Assembly: GCF_902167145.1 (NCBI RefSeq)
Contig: NC_050099.1
Coordinates: 12,910,434-12,974,433 of the forward strand
Reading direction: 5' to 3'
From: Zea mays
Taxonomy: Eukaryota; Streptophyta; Magnoliopsida; Poales; Poaceae
Length of the DNA stretch: 64,000 nt
In this document: positions 12,081 to 24,719 of the stretch, piece by piece
Numbering within the stretch: position 1 is the first letter of the stretch
Layout of the letters: the number at the start of each line of letters is the position of its first letter
Notes under the pieces: model-generated
The model's database searches: none
What the model saw: only the letters and a program-made list of their open reading frames with translations
What the model was told of the DNA's origin: nothing
Made by a program: the position numbers and the translations under genes

Positions 12081-13859
12081 AATTTTCAAGTCCACTGTGT
12101 ATGATGTCAAGGTTTTGTGGAATCTATGAGGTCATGAATCTTGCACTCGACACTAGCAAAGACTTCAACGGCGGAATGATCGGCGTGTATGTCTGTGCTG
12201 TCTGTTCGGGAGCAATGCTGTACGGAAGTAGGTCTGCTAGGATTTTCAGGTCGATGGATCATTGGAGCTGCGTGTGTGTGTGTGTGTGTAGGGCACACTA
12301 GTAAGACGGACAGATCCGCTGTCTTGTGCAGCACCCGAAAACCCTAGGTCAATTTCCCATTGGTTGTTGGATGACAACATCATGGCTTTTTTGTTGGGAC
12401 GTCCCTCTCGTGTTCCATCATTGGGAGGGAAATATTTGCCCGTACTACTCCTGTCTACCTGTAGTCCTCCTGTAATAGTATGGTGTACCGGTCCGATCGA
12501 TCGGCTTGCGTCTCGCAGGGAATCTTTCCACGCTTTTCTGTTTTGTTTTTTTTTTTCTCGGGGGGGCTAATAATGCAGTGCGATTGGTGGACTTGCTGCG
12601 TATTTGTATTTATGTATGTGGGCCTGTATTGTAACGTGTGCTGTACACGTAAACGAGAGATCTGTAGTGCAGACTGCAGGATCAGGAAGTTTATGTTGGT
12701 TGGTTTTTTTTTTTTGAATAGCAATAATAATAGTATGGCGGGGTATGCTGTCATGCTACTAAAGCGTCTGGATCAAGCAAATTGAAAAGAAAAAAAAAGA
12801 GCCTGTCGTTGAGCTCTGTGACGTCACTGACATGTAGGTGTATGATTGGCAGCAATCATGGAGAGAAAAACACTCTTTATTTTTGTGTCCCCTGTAATGA
12901 GATAATTGAAATACCCATCGCTGTATTGTATAGTAACTGAGGTGAGATGACACCGAGGTCACCGGCGTTGTCCTTCTTACAGATTTCTCTTTTTTATGGA
13001 AAAAAAAAAGACACTTAGTTCGAGAGATAAGAACAAGGGATTTTCAGGGCCCCATATGTCTGCGAGCTAGAAAAGCGTGGTTTGCGTATTAACAGAACAG
13101 GGGGCCAGGCAGGCCACACCACCACCCGCTTCTTGGCGGCGGAACGGAACCGTCTGCCGCGGCGCCGGCGGCCGGCGGCCGGCCAAGTGTGCGGTGCCTT
13201 TTCCCGCGTAACGAAACCCATCCATGGGAAGCGGCGGCGGGCCACGGGAAAGTTCCGGAGGAGCACAAGGAATGGGACTCGCACACACTCACCGGAGCGG
13301 AGGATGCGGTGGGGCCTCGTGGTGAGGGATGGCGACGCAGACGGACAGCCGCTGCAACGGCGGTGCGGGAGCAGAACAGAATCTAGGCAGCGCACGTCAC
13401 GCCACCTACTCTACTACACATACACACACACACCACATGCACTTCTCTCTCCTCTCCGCACTTCTTCCTTTCCCTGCTGCCGCCCCGCTCACTCACCTTT
13501 TTCATTTCTCTTCTTGTATCCTTTTTTCTCTCTCTCTCTCCTCTTTTTTTCCCCACCTTTTGTCTTTTATTTTGCACGGAGTATGAGCGGATCGAATTAT
13601 TTATTATAGAACGAAATACAAATACTACACGTACAGAAACGAGCGCCACGCCACACGACGGTTCTCACAAACCTACGACCGCAGAAACATCGCAGACGGC
13701 GACGGGAAGGTTCCTCACGACAAATGTACGTGCTACGATAGGTCGTCTGGTGCCTTGGTGGTCGGCGAGCTAAAACAACGGGGCACGTACGATTCGAGTG
13801 GTCCGTCTACAACAACTACAAGCAAGCGGGGAGATGAGATACGGAGCATTTTTTGTTCA
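12081..13859. other. Intergenic with microsatellites and a GC-rich block
   Basis: A (TG)n run lies at about 12270-12288. A GC-rich block at 13080-13400 is open in several frames on both strands, which reflects base composition rather than a gene. It is followed by (CA)n near 13420-13436 and a CT-rich tract near 13500-13560. No start, splice pattern or recognised domain was found. Confidence 0.5.
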
Positions 13860-14345
13860 GCTTTTTGGAGGAGGCTTTCTGATAATCTGATTACATAAAA
13901 AATCTGCGTTTAAACAGAATTAGAGTACAGTAGAGATTATATGTGGAAGAAGATAAAAGAGTCTATAAGATATAGAATGTAGAAAGCGATGATTTTTAAT
14001 ATCGCAACGACGGGATCAATTACATGTTCACGCTGATTTTATACAGTTTTAAATAAAGTGATGTTCACATAAACGAGCTGAAAACCTAAACATTTAACGG
14101 TCTGCCGCGGCTTCTAGAGCTAAAAAAACGAAAACAAACATGACCACCATAGTCCCAGGCAAATGGCAACCTTTTGTTTTAGCTTTTTTTTTTCTAATTG
14201 ATTATGGGAAGAATTTGGCTGCATAAAGAATCAGAGAAAAAATAAAAAAAATCTATAGAGCTTATAAAGTAGAGATTGATGGTTTTCTACTATCGCAACG
14301 ACTCCGCTAGAGTGGTTTTTATAAAAGCCACTTGAAAAACAAACA
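13860..14345. repeat. Diverged direct duplication of a short AT-rich segment
   Basis: Two related segments, about 13880-14160 and 14185-14365, share the order: AGAGATT plus a TAAAGTAG/AAAGCGATGA-type stretch, TATCGCAACGAC, then AAACAAACATGACCA and GGCAAATGG. They look like two copies of one decayed MITE or a local duplication. Ends are not clear. Confidence 0.4.
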
Positions 14346-14950
14346 TGACCATGATACGCCAAGGCAAATGGCCGCTTCTCTCTATCTGTGTCTCAGTCTG
14401 CGCCTCACGCGGAGGCGGACGCACCTGAAGAGACCGTACGGGAGTATTGAGTGCCCTGCCACATTTGCCAGGGCAGGGCAGGGCATCCAGTGGCGCAGGC
14501 AGGCGGGGCCCCCTACCCTACCCCTAGCGACAGAGCCGCCGTGCGATGCGACTGTCACTGCTCCTCTACTACTGTTCCTACTGATCCGCGCTGCCGTTGC
14601 AAATTTCGCGGCAAATTCGCGCCTGCGGATCCGCGCGTGGCGCAGGCCAATTTTTTTTTAAAAAAACTACGGAATCCTCTGCGGCGCCTGTGTGCCGCCA
14701 GTCCAGTGGCGGCCTGGCGGGCGCGTGGACAGATCTTGGTGTGGTTTTGCTGCCAACTTGCCGCCGCGTCGCGCCCTTTCGCACCGCACGGGAGTCTTGA
14801 TGAGTTTGGAAAATACGCATACGGGTGGTGCGGAAGTGCAACTCTGCTGAACTGCTGATAGTGAAAAGCGAGAAAACGCTGGCAACGTGGGACCCCTTTT
14901 CGTTTGGTTCGAACTGCAACCAAAATCATTACAATCGATCAAATCTTATA
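14346..14950. other. GC-rich intergenic block, no gene recognised
   Basis: Many overlapping frames are open on both strands because of high GC, with no domain or splice structure that I recognise. It may be an eroded gene end or CpG-rich regulatory DNA; neither is supported. Confidence 0.4.
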
Positions 14951-15030
14951 CTCCCTCTGTTTCTTTTTATTTGTCGCTGGATAGTGTAAAATTGCACTAT
15001 CCAGCGACAAATAAAAAGAAACGGAGGAAG
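14951..15030. mobile_element. 80-bp foldback Stowaway MITE
   Basis: Starts with CTCCCTCTGTTTC and ends with the reverse complement GAAACGGAGGAAG. The two 36-bp arms match at 34 positions around an 8-bp loop (14987-14994). TA on both sides (14949-14950 and 15031-15032) is the target duplication. No coding capacity; mobilised in trans by Tc1/mariner transposases. Confidence 0.92.
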
Positions 15031-17306
15031 TATAAATTATCGAAGTAATTCAGGGTAGGAATAGTTCTAGCCCACGGTTCTTATATAACCGGGCGGGCCC
15101 TTACAGGGTTTCGGAGCTAGTTTCTTTGGGGAAAAGCATCTTGTTTCTTCATGTCGTAAGAACTTTTTTTCATTTCTTTTTATCCAAGATCATGCTGTAC
15201 CTAATTTGTAGGACGCTCGTATTCGAATTCGATCCGTCTAAAAAAACTAGATCCGATCCTTATTCGAGTTTGACTACTCCGTATCTGATCCATATCCGAT
15301 CTATATCCGATTTAATTACACCTCCTACTAATTTGCCATCGACTTCCACACTTTTTTTCAGCAAAAAGGGAGATCAATAGCACATACAAGTCCATTTTTT
15401 CACGGTACTAAAGTCATACATTGACGAAACACATTTCTCTAGTAAAAAGTGACATTTTTAATGACGAATTCACCGTTCCAGGGAAAATATTAATTCCTTG
15501 GTTCGAAAACAATCTTAATTTTGTCATTGTCATTTTCAATATACCTTTCTCTTTTTCTACTATATATTTTTCCCTTTTCTAATACATCTTGATCTCTATT
15601 TTTATAGATATTTTGGTCTTTTGTTATCTACATTGGCCTTCGTCCCTGGTTTAAAACATCAATTAATATATATATACATTGTCCCTCATCAAGTGTGGCT
15701 TGTTCGAGCTGCTAACATGAGTTGGTCCTGACAGGTTGGATCTCACAGTATTAGACTCAAGACAACTAAAACTCACTAGACCCATATGGAATCATGAAAT
15801 CGATGCATGTCCCGCAAAAATTATCAATGTTAACCATATACCCTAGAAACAATGAGAAGATGTGTTAGTTTGTTATATGTATTGCTATTTCCTATTGTTT
15901 AAATAACTTTGAGAGTGCAGAATTACCACTTGGTCTAGGATCAGAACAACCCCCACCACTTGTGCCTCTGATAAGTAGCGAGGTCATAGGACATGTCTTC
16001 ATCGCCTAACGACTGAATGTTGGTGTAGTTCGCTTATGTCCATTAGCCCTTCATCTTGGACCATGTAACACCAAGGTACCAAGATATATATTACCAAAAT
16101 GGGTGGGATCAATGGACATCTTATGCACAACCATGTTCAAATATTAGAACTGAGTCCTCATTATGGTCTCACATAATTCTTCCACTAGTCCTTAGAGGCA
16201 CATACACAAACATGGAATATCTTCTGAGCCTTCCTAACACTTACACAAACCTAGTTAGCGCATAAACAAATTGACTAAGTGTAGGAATCTCATCTTTTAC
16301 TCAAACTTTCACAGGGATCTTCTATTTTGCTCAAACTAAGTAATGGAAGCACTTTTCTCACAGAATTGAGTTAGAGATCAAACAAAAGTGCTAAAACATA
16401 GTATTAGGCATATGCAACTTATCTAAGTACCCAAACCTTGTGGTTTTACCATTTTACCCAAAGTTGCACTTTCTTGCTCCATTTTAGCTCTTTAGGACTT
16501 AGTGCCTTCAAATTGCATTCAAGTGGACCAGAGCTCATACTCATAACTAACAAGTAAGTCCATGTTGGTGTGTTGGACACTTAATCATCAAAACAGGTAG
16601 AAATGGATATCTAGCCCATTTCCCTTTAAGGTATAGGTAATAATTAGTTGGTTCATTCTAAACCTTTCAGCTAAACTTAGATGCCAACTATTATTTTTAC
16701 ATTCTTGGAACAATGTCTTAGCCTATTCAAAACTTCATTTTTCTATACTTAACAGTAGATGACCATTAACTATAAGAGGTTATACATATTGAGGGGGGCA
16801 TGGCCCACTTTTCTCCCCCTTTGTCTCCCCCCTCTAGTCACCTCACCGGTCCTTCACATCTAGAGTGGGTGAATGAGAGCCACAAAAAATTCTCGCCGGT
16901 GACACGATTCGGTCTGCCACGTCCTCGCGTTGATGCATGTCCCAAGTGTCAGTCACCACAGCTAATCATCTAACTTCTCCAATCTCTAGTCCCTCAATCA
17001 AGGCCCAGCACTCGTCTTTCGCCGCTCCCAATCCAGCGTCACGAACCCGCATGATCTTCACCTTCGTCGTCGACCATCATTCCTTTACTGCATATTTCCA
17101 CACCACAAGCCAAGAGACATGGTTGCACAACACACAACTCATACTCCGGTTAGTCCAAGACTCACACCAAAGTACTACCCCATGTTGACAATCACCCATC
17201 ATCAACCTGAACCACAAGGGACAAGTCAACCTTGTGTTCGCACATCTCGTGCCTTGAACTCTTGCATGATTTTCAATAATGAGTCTTCTAATGTCTTTCT
17301 TGAGTG
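15031..17306. other. Intergenic, no gene recognised
   Basis: AT-rich. Near 15230-15330 a short tandem motif related to ATCCGATC/TATCCGAT repeats several times. From about 16800 the sequence becomes C-rich and may be part of a decayed LTR into which the following solo LTR inserted, but no ends were identified. Confidence 0.4.
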
Positions 17307-17311
17307 GTGAT

Positions 17312-18386
17312 TGAAAGTCGCCTAGAGGGGGTGAATAGGGAGAATCTGAAATTTACAAACTTAAGCACAACTACAAGCCGGGTTAGCGTTAGAAATATAA
17401 ACGAGTCCGAAAGAGAGGGCGCAAAACAAATCGTGAACGAATAAAGAGCAAGACACGATGATTTGTTTTACCGAGGTTCGGTTCTTGCAAACCTACTCCC
17501 CGTTGAGGTGGTCACAAAGACCGGGTCTCTTTCAACCCTTTCACTCTCTCAAACGGTCACTTAGACCGAGTGAGCTTCTCTTCTCAATCAAACGGGACAA
17601 CAAGTCCCCGCAAGGACCACCACACAATTGGTGTCTCTTGCCTCGGTTACAATTGAGATGATCACAAGAAAGAATGAGAAAGAAAAGAAGCGATCCAAGC
17701 GCAAGAGCTCAAATGAACACAACAAATCTCTCTCTCTAATCACTAAAGCTCTGTGTGGAGTTGGGAGAGGATTTGATCTCTTTGGTGTATCTTGTATTGA
17801 ATGCTATAGCTCTTGTAAGGTGTAGAAGTGTAGAAACTTGGATGCCATTGAATGTGGGGTGGTTGGGGTATTTATAGCCCCAACCACCAAAAGATGGTCG
17901 TTGGAAGTGTGCTGTCGCATGGCGCACCGGACAGTCCGGTGCGCCACCGGACACTGTCCGGTGCGCCAGCCATGTCAGCAGACCGTTCGGGTTCGACCGT
18001 TGGAGCTCTAACTTGTGGGGCCTCTGGGCTGTCCGGTGGTGCATCGGACAGGTCCTGTAGACTGTCCGGTGCGCCAACTGCGCGTGCTCTGACTCTGGAC
18101 GCACTGTAGCGCATTGAATGCGGTTGCAGTCGACCGTTGCGCGCGAAGTAGCCGTTGTTCCGCTGGCACACCGGACAGTCCGGTGCGCCAGACCAGGGTG
18201 CCTTTTGGGATGTCTTTTGCTCTCTTTGTTTGAACCCTTTCTTGGTCTTTTTATTGGCTTATTGTGAACCTTTGGCGCCTGTAGAGCTTATAGACTAGAG
18301 CAAACTAGTTAGTCCAATTATTTGTGTTGGGCAATTCAACCACCAAAATCAATTAGGAAAAAAGGTGTAAGCCTAATTCCCTTTCA
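17312..18386 (-). mobile_element. Sirevirus-type (Ty1/copia) solo LTR
   Basis: A 1075-bp unit with TG...CA ends, read on the minus strand as TGAAAGGGAATTAGGCTTAC at the start and CCCCTCTAGGCGACTTTCA at the end. It is flanked by the 5-bp duplication GTGAT (17307-17311 and 18387-18391). Palindromes of the type CACCGGACAGTCCGGTG occur at about 17924, 17945 and 18171; such palindromes are a published hallmark of Sirevirus regulatory regions. No primer site or internal domain follows, so it is a solo LTR left by recombination between two LTRs. Opie/Ji-like by memory of the ends. Confidence 0.85.
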
Positions 18387-18391
18387 GTGAT

Positions 18392-20017
18392 CATCTCGAT
18401 CACAACTATATCTCCGTCCAAGTCCATGTTGCACCCTTTAAACTATATATACAAAGACTAGTAAATAATATTAATTCAAATGCTTATGTTAATCATAAAA
18501 ACGTTAACATTTTATAAGCAAATTGGCTTCAATCTATTTTTCTTACAGCTACTAAGTTATGTATTAATTTATAAATGCATAAAAAGTCATCCTTCACCGG
18601 TGACCGAGGAGGGGAGCGGTCGATGGGGCTAGGAGGGCATGACTGACAGCTAGTGGGGATGTGGCCAGCAACCGGCGGTGTTGTGTGGCGGTGGGGCCAA
18701 GCAACAGTGAGGAGGACGATAGTCGACGGTGCGAGGTCGAGAGCTAGGGCAACACAAGAGAGAGAGCGTGCGAGCACTATGAGAGAAATAAAGCGATGTG
18801 ACTATAGGAATGGAATCTCAATGTCAAGATTTGTTGCCTAGCTTGCCACATTTTGCCTATCGTTTTCTATTGAAAGCTAGGTTTTCAATTTGGCTGGCTA
18901 GTTTTAGTCAAATTGTGGTGCAATTAGCCAATAACCAAATAGGTGTTCCTTATACCATCAACATCGACGCCATGAACTATGGCGCTAAGATACTCTAACG
19001 TTGAGGCCAATATCTTGGCATTAGCGTCATTGATCTATAATATTACAACGCTGGCCTGAGGATCCAAACACTCTGCTAGTTTCGCTAGAGCTGTAAAAAT
19101 AAAATCTCTTTCGAAAAAGGAGTCGAAATACAGAAAATTTGGTGCAGCTCTAGACGTAGAACCATTACACGCAAATATCGGAGCAAAGAACAAGAGGCAC
19201 CGTAGGTACCCAGTCTCGAAACATTTGCATATGCTGTTATTAGTTTTCATTCCAAGCTATAGCTATCACAAAGCGAAGCGAGCAAGAGCGCAGAGTGTGT
19301 AATAATTATTGGGATGGGCCCCGCTGGGAACCAAAAGAAAAGGCGAGGCCCCACGCGGGAGAAGGACGTGTGTTTGGTGCTTCCTGTGATGGGATGCGAC
19401 TCTCGCTTTCTCGAGCCCAATGAGAGCGAAAGAACCATTTGCAGTGACATAATATATAATGAATTATATATAGACACACATAATATTCCAATTCCAAACC
19501 CATCCACCTCTGCCGCTCCAAGTTCCGCCCCCTCGAATTGCCAGAGAAACAGAAAAAACTGATGGACGCGGCGCATCAAATCACCCGCTCACTCCCCGTA
19601 CGTGTTGTTATACCATTCGACGCTGTTGGCGATGACGCTTTCTGAGATTCGTATATTTAACCACGATATTAAAGCGACGGACACCAGATTTTATGATTTG
19701 ATGCCCGGTTTGTTCCCTAAAAGAAAATGTTCTGCATATTAGATTATTAGAAGAGGAGCTACGAAATTGCGATTATCTATCAAATTTTTTCTTCTAACAG
19801 ATTTTGTTTTTTTTTTGGGTAGGCAGCGACAGCAATACCAAAATATTGCTGCAGAGCCAATGCATCGTATCATACCGCGGAGTAGTATCAACCAAATAGG
19901 GGAACATGACATGCTTCGCCAGTTGCTTTGTATATGCAACCTAGGACTGCGATGGATGCCATTCTTAAGTACTACTTATTAATTAATAATTGATTAGTAT
20001 AATAGCTGCACTAAGAA
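18392..20017. other. Intergenic with MITE debris
   Basis: No gene recognised. Around 19080-19160 the pair GAGCTGTAAAAAT / GGTGCAGCTCTAGA looks like ends of a decayed hAT-type MITE. A moderately GC-rich stretch at 18600-18780 has open frames without recognisable domains. Confidence 0.4.
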
Positions 20018-20026
20018 AAGTTTAAT

Positions 20027-20405
20027 GGCACCGTATCAAGTGCAAACTAAGTTTCCATGTAAACTCCGTGCAAATCAACTAACAAAATCCATAAAAATCT
20101 CAAAAAAATTATATGTACCTCATTGACTACTCTACCGCTATATAAAATTTCAAGTTTAAATTCATCATAAGTTAAGAGATACAAAGAAAGACAAAGTTCT
20201 GAGATATAAAAGGTGAAATTATCTTAGGATTTTCTCTTTTTTTTATCTTTTAATATATAATGAATTTAAATTTGAAATTTTATACAGTGGCAGAGTGAGC
20301 AAAGAAGTACATTCATAATTTTTTGAGAAATTTTTTATGACTTTTGTTGGTTAGTTTGTATGGAGTTTGTAGACGAGAGTACGGATTTGCACATGATACG
20401 TTGCC
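20027..20405. mobile_element. Mutator-like (MULE) foldback MITE
   Basis: A 379-bp unit with long inverted arms of roughly 160 bp (left GGCACCGTATCAAGTGCAAA; right, reversed, GGCAACGTATCATGTGCAAA). It is flanked by AAGTTTAAT (20018-20026) and AAGTTTTAT (20406-20414), a 9-bp duplication with one mismatch, the size made by Mutator transposases. No coding capacity. Confidence 0.85.
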
Positions 20406-20415
20406 AAGTTTTATA

Positions 20416-20602
20416 GGGCATGTTTGATACATGGAGCTAACAACTAGTCCATGCTATTGAATACAAATTAAAAAGATTACATATGGGTTAATTCCAGGCT
20501 AACAAGAGCTATGGTGGCTAATTGTCTACTAATCCATAGTTAGCTTATGTTTAATCTATTTTGCAAAATGGACTAATTTTTAGCCGTGCGATTCAAACAG
20601 AG
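20416..20602. mobile_element. Tourist/hAT-like MITE next to the MULE MITE
   Basis: Ends are imperfect inverted repeats: GGGCATGTTTGATACATGG on the left, and GGCTCTGTTTGAATCGCACG on the right when reversed. The GTTTGA-type terminus is common in grass MITEs. The target duplication is not clear, so the superfamily is unsure. Confidence 0.55.
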
Positions 20603-20730
20603 CCACAGTAGTACCAACGTCCAACGGTGACATGGAACAACGAATCATGGCAGAAAAAAGTGAATTATTCCTACTTGCAGCAAAAACAAAAAGCGAAGAA
20701 CCTATGCTCCTATAATAGAACGAACAAAGT

Positions 20731-20798
20731 AGTAACCCTCACAAAAATGTCATGAGGAGGTCGGACGTTCTGCGGTCCGGACTATCCACAGTCGTGAC
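20731..20798 (+). mobile_element. Left fragment of the 5' LTR of the gag-only gypsy element
   Basis: CACAAAAATGTCATG here aligns with CACAAAAAATGCCATG at the start of the LTR at 41353. The fragment stops at the GTGAC target site of the Tat element (20794-20798), and the LTR resumes at 37538. The first bases have decayed, so the start is approximate. Confidence 0.65.
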
Positions 20799-21407
20799 TG
20801 TTGACGCTTTTTCGGAGCGCTAAATACTCAAGAAGAACCGGCGGCGGTGCTCTCTGGTCAGGCGCGGACGGTCCGCGGCCTGGAGCCGGACGGTCCGCGA
20901 CCTGGCGCAGGGCTCGGGTCCTCTGCCTGACGACCGGACGGTCCGCGCCCTGGGGGCCGGACGGTCCGCGCGTGCGCAGGGGCGGCGGAAGGTCGCCGGC
21001 GGCGCCTGGATCTCGCTCCCGGGAGGGACCCCATCGGGGAGGAGAGATCCGAGGGGTTGTCTAGGCTCGGGCTGGTCGACCTAGACTCCTCTAATCGGCA
21101 TAGAGTCGAAGAGAGGCGAAGAATTTGGGGATCGAGAGGCTAAATCTAAACTAGACTAGAACTACTCCTAAGATAAAATGCGAAATAAAAGTTGTATTGA
21201 TTCGATTGTTCCTTACAAATCGGCCGTAGACCTCTCTTTTTATAGAGGAGGAGGGCTGGACCCTTTACACGACCGGTTTCTAAGCTAAATCCGCGAATAT
21301 AGCTAACAAACATAGCACAAAACTCGGAACCCTAATCTATTCTACGTAGGCGCGGACCGTCCGGCTCCAGGGCCGGACCGTCCGCTGGCTCTTTTTGGTG
21401 CCAAACA
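20799..21407 (-). repeat. 3' LTR of the Tat gypsy element (609 bp)
   Basis: Ends TG...CA. On the minus strand it starts TGTTTGGCACC. It is about 60 bp shorter than the other LTR because it has fewer copies of the motif GGACGGTCCGCG. A minus-strand TATA sequence lies at about 21237-21244. The adjacent tract at 21408-21425 reads AAAAGGCAGGGGGCATA on the minus strand, the polypurine tract. Confidence 0.92.
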
Positions 21408-21481
21408 TATGCCCCCTGCCTTTTGGTGGGGCTAGGCAAACCAAAAGCATCTTAACTCGATGTGATCACATCAGTTTTCTT

Positions 21482-22157
21482 TTAAGCATCTTGCCACATA
21501 CTAGGATGGTACTGCTTGAGGAAACGCCCATTCAAAGCTTTGGGTAAATCTTTGCCTTGTAATGTTTGTAGCAAATAGGCGTTACCAGATATAACATGTT
21601 TTACTTTATAAGGACCTTCCCAGCTTGGCGACCATTTTCCAAACTTCCGGTCTTTATTCCTTAGAGGCAGGATGGTCTTCCACACCAGGTCCCCTACTTG
21701 AAATGACTTTGCTTTGACCTTCTTGTTGTAGGCCCTGGCTACCATGATCTTGTCCTTTTCTATGCTCCCAAAGCTATCACCCTCTTGTCGGTCACCTCAT
21801 CAATATTACCCATCATTGAATTGTAATAATCAGTGATGGTTAGATCATTTTGTCTGGCGAACCTGACAGCATTCAAACTTATTTCCACAGGCAACACTGC
21901 TTCCTGCCCATAGACAAGCTCAAAAGGAGATACTTTAGTAGCACTATGTTTAGATATCCTGTGAGCCCATAAAGCTTCGGACAAAATCTTATGCCAATGC
22001 TTAGGATTATCCGATATCTTCTTTTTTACCAAGTTAATCAATGTCCTATTACTAGACTCGGCCTGTCCATTGGCCTGAGCATAATATGGAGATGAATTAA
22101 GCAATTTAATCTTATATAATTCAGCAAACTCACGTACCTCCTTTGACATAAAAGAAG
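21482..22157 (-). pseudogene. Tat gypsy pol, integrase C-terminal part
   Basis: Continues the integrase after the nested insertion. The catalytic Glu lies in QAESSNRTL. Downstream are SPFELVYGQEAVLP and the C-terminal FQVGDLVWK, GPYKV segments typical of gypsy integrase tails. A frameshift near 21765 separates 22149-21760 from 21745-21482. The first bases (22153-22157) are the duplicated target AGAAG. This piece catalyses insertion of cDNA into the genome in intact relatives; here it is cut off from its N-terminal half by 7.4 kb. Confidence 0.88.
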
Positions 22158-22835
22158 TGTTGGGGGCCTTCGGCTTCCGAAGGTCCTCAAAAACGTATTT
22201 GACAATGTTTTCTAAGTATGCAAGCAGGTATCTTCGGAATCAGGTTGCAGGTATACAAAAGCATGGTCAAGATGAAGCTTGACTGAAATGGAGGACGATC
22301 ATGACGAAGGATGAAACGATCACGAAGCTGTGTGCAGAGGAGCTTCGACATGACAGCAGAAAGGGGAAACCGACTTAAAGATGAAAAGCCAAATCAGCCC
22401 TCGAAGAATTACTATAGAGTTATTGATAAAAGTAAAGGGCATTAATGTAATTTTATACGAGCTGTGTCTCGTGCCTATAAATAGATGAACAATATTCATG
22501 TACTGTTCACGCTGACTTGGCATTGACATCACACTTGTACCCTCACTTTCCTTCAAGCCGAAGGTACATTTGTAATTTGTCATCATTTATATAAGAAGAA
22601 TGAATAGAAATAAATTAATAGTAATGTTTAAAGTATTTATGTTGTTCTCTGTATTTTATACATAAATCTTTTCTTATCTTTTATTATGATTATGAAGGTA
22701 TGACCTTCATAACCTTCGTCCGAAATTCATTATACCCAAGGGGAGATAATGTTTTGAAGGACGAAGGGCTTTAATATTTAACATTGTGTGTTGCCTTGTT
22801 CTTGATTCATAGCATTTGAGAACAAGTCCCCAACA
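22158..22835 (+). repeat. 5' LTR of the nested non-autonomous element
   Basis: 678 bp, TG...CA ends, with CCTTCGGCTTCCGAAGG near the start. TATAAATA at 22476-22483 is the probable core promoter. By eye about ten substitutions and one indel separate it from the 3' LTR, roughly 1.5 percent, which points to a recent insertion. Confidence 0.93.
22476..22483 (+). promoter_or_regulatory. TATA box in the 5' LTR of the nested element
   Basis: TATAAATA in the LTR, repeated at 29234-29241 in the 3' LTR. It lies about 350 bp before the LTR end and would drive gag and the genomic RNA. Confidence 0.7.
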
Positions 22836-22860
22836 TTGGCGCCCACCTCCGGTGAACTCA
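22836..22860 (+). other. Primer binding site of the nested element
   Basis: TTGGCGCCCACCTCCGGTG directly follows the CA end of the 5' LTR, the place and TGG start expected for a tRNA primer site. The tRNA was not identified. Confidence 0.65.
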
Positions 22861-22908
22861 CTTCCATTTCTTGAGCTCTGAACACCTTCGGCAAGCATCA
22901 CCTTCGTC

Positions 22909-24425
22909 ATGCCGCCGAAAAAAGCTTCAGCGACAGGGGCTCCTACTCTGCAGCCGTTGGATCCCAATCAGGACGTCCTTTCTCTTAGGGAGGCCCGAAG
23001 CCAGAAGAGGAAGGCTGCTAGTCCAACGCCTCCGGAAGATGACTTGGATCAGGAGATCCAAAACCTGGAGATCCTTCAGCAACAGGTGCAACGAAAAAAG
23101 GAGAAGATGGCTCGTTTAGGTGACCTTCAAAGACAGATAGATGAAGCTTCCGAAGAGGTTCGTCATCTTGTTCAAGATGACCAGAACCGAAGGCATCCGC
23201 GCAGAGAGCTCCATCAGGAAGGCTTCTACAATGAGGACGACTGGTATGGAGATTTCCATCATGGAAATTTTGCTTTCAATGATGCTTCTCCTCTATCAAC
23301 AGAATTGCAGGCTACACCATGGCCTCAGTCTTACAAGCCACCCCAGCTCCCCATGTACGACGGTCATACAGACCCGAAGCAATTCTTGATGAGCTATGAA
23401 GCAACCATATCTTCGTATGGTGGCAATACTGTAGTCATGGCAAAGTCTTTTGTCATGGCCGTCAAGAGTGTCGCTCAGACCTGGTACTCCTCTCTCCGCC
23501 CAGGGACAATCACCTCTTGGCAGAAGCTAAAGGATATGTTGATAACCGCTTCCAAGGGTTTCAGACGAAGCCAGTTACTGCTCAAGCTTTATTCCAGTGT
23601 ACCCAGGATCACGAAGAATACCTCTAGACATATGTCCGAAGGTTTCTGCGTCTGAGGGCACAAGCGCCAACAGTGCCCAATGAAATTGTCATTGAGGCCA
23701 TGATTAAGGGGCTTCGGCCGGGACCTTCAGCGCAATACTTTGCTAGGAAGCCACCACAAACTTTGGAGAAGCTGCTCCAGAAGATGGACGAGTACATCTG
23801 GGCCGACAATGATTTCCGCCAAAGAAGGGAGGAGGCATTTCGGTTCTCTGAAATGACCAGGGGCTTCGGAGGAAGATTTCATGCGAGGCATGTCAGGTCA
23901 ATTCATAACTCCACTCAAAGTGATGATAGAGGGAGCCAACAGCAAAGGCCACAATACTCTTCGCAAGCTTCGGGACAACAACAAAGCTCTGTTCGGCCGC
24001 CAGCGCCAAGGGGCAGAGGCGCCAGGGGCTTCGGGGGAAGATTTGGGGATCAGCCAAGAAGAATTTACTGTCTATTCTGTGGTGAAGACAAGGGCCATAC
24101 CACCAGGATGTGCCACATCACCATCCAGAAGCAAAAGGAGATAGCAGAAGCTGCAGCACAACAGAGTCAGCCGAAGCAGGTCATGCACACTGCTTCGTAC
24201 CATTCGCCTTACATCCCAGAATATGTAGGCAATCACTCTGCAGCTTCTGTTGCTTCGGCAAGTCAACCTCAAACATCTTGGCAACAGCCTCTACCGCCAC
24301 CACCAATGCAGCGAGGACAGCAGCCAGAAGGGAGTCAGCACACTCACCTTCAGAGGGACTTCAGAGAGGAGTCCGAAGCTCGCACAGTCAATAGCACTGT
24401 GCCAGAGTCGAAGCACATTTACTGA
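22909..24425 (+). pseudogene. gag: gag of the nested non-autonomous element, one frameshift
   Basis: ATG 22909 opens MPPKKASATG. A coiled-coil like segment (about residues 45-85) is followed by the retrotransposon gag core (PMYDGHTDPKQFLMSYEA) and a zinc knuckle CLFCGEDKGHTTRMCH (CX2CX4HX4C) near 24070-24116. A 1-nt frameshift near 23560 separates 22909-23655 from the downstream frame, which is open to TGA 24425. The product would form virus-like particles and package RNA. Presence of a full gag with no pol suggests it supplied its own coat but borrowed enzymes. Confidence 0.88.
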
Positions 24426-24719
24426 CAAATATCCTACCTCGACAGCATTTTTTCGCATTTTTACATTCAGTATTACTTTTCTGTTAATAAGGAACAATTA
24501 TGGGAAGTCTAAATGTCTTTTATCGTTTCTCAATTTCTTGTAACAGTTTCGTCTTTTACCATAATAAAAATATGTCTTCTCCATAGGCTTGAGTTGCCGA
24601 AGCATACGAATTTATGGTGGCATGAAGGACCTTTGTATTATCAAAAATTTGTTCTAAGGGACACAGTGCAATTTATTCGAAGTAGTAAAAAGTCGTTCCT
24701 AAGGGAGCGCAGTGTAAGT

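Noticed and set aside
13015..13649. Overlapping frames up to 175 codons in the GC-rich block
   Set aside because: Open on both strands in several frames at once, with Arg- and Pro-rich low-complexity products; composition explains them.
14332..14942. Frames of 84-135 codons
   Set aside because: Same reason as the previous block; no motif, no start context, no exon structure.
17851..18189. Open frames over the Sirevirus palindromes
   Set aside because: They lie inside a solo LTR and arise from the repeated CCGGACAGTCCGG palindromes.
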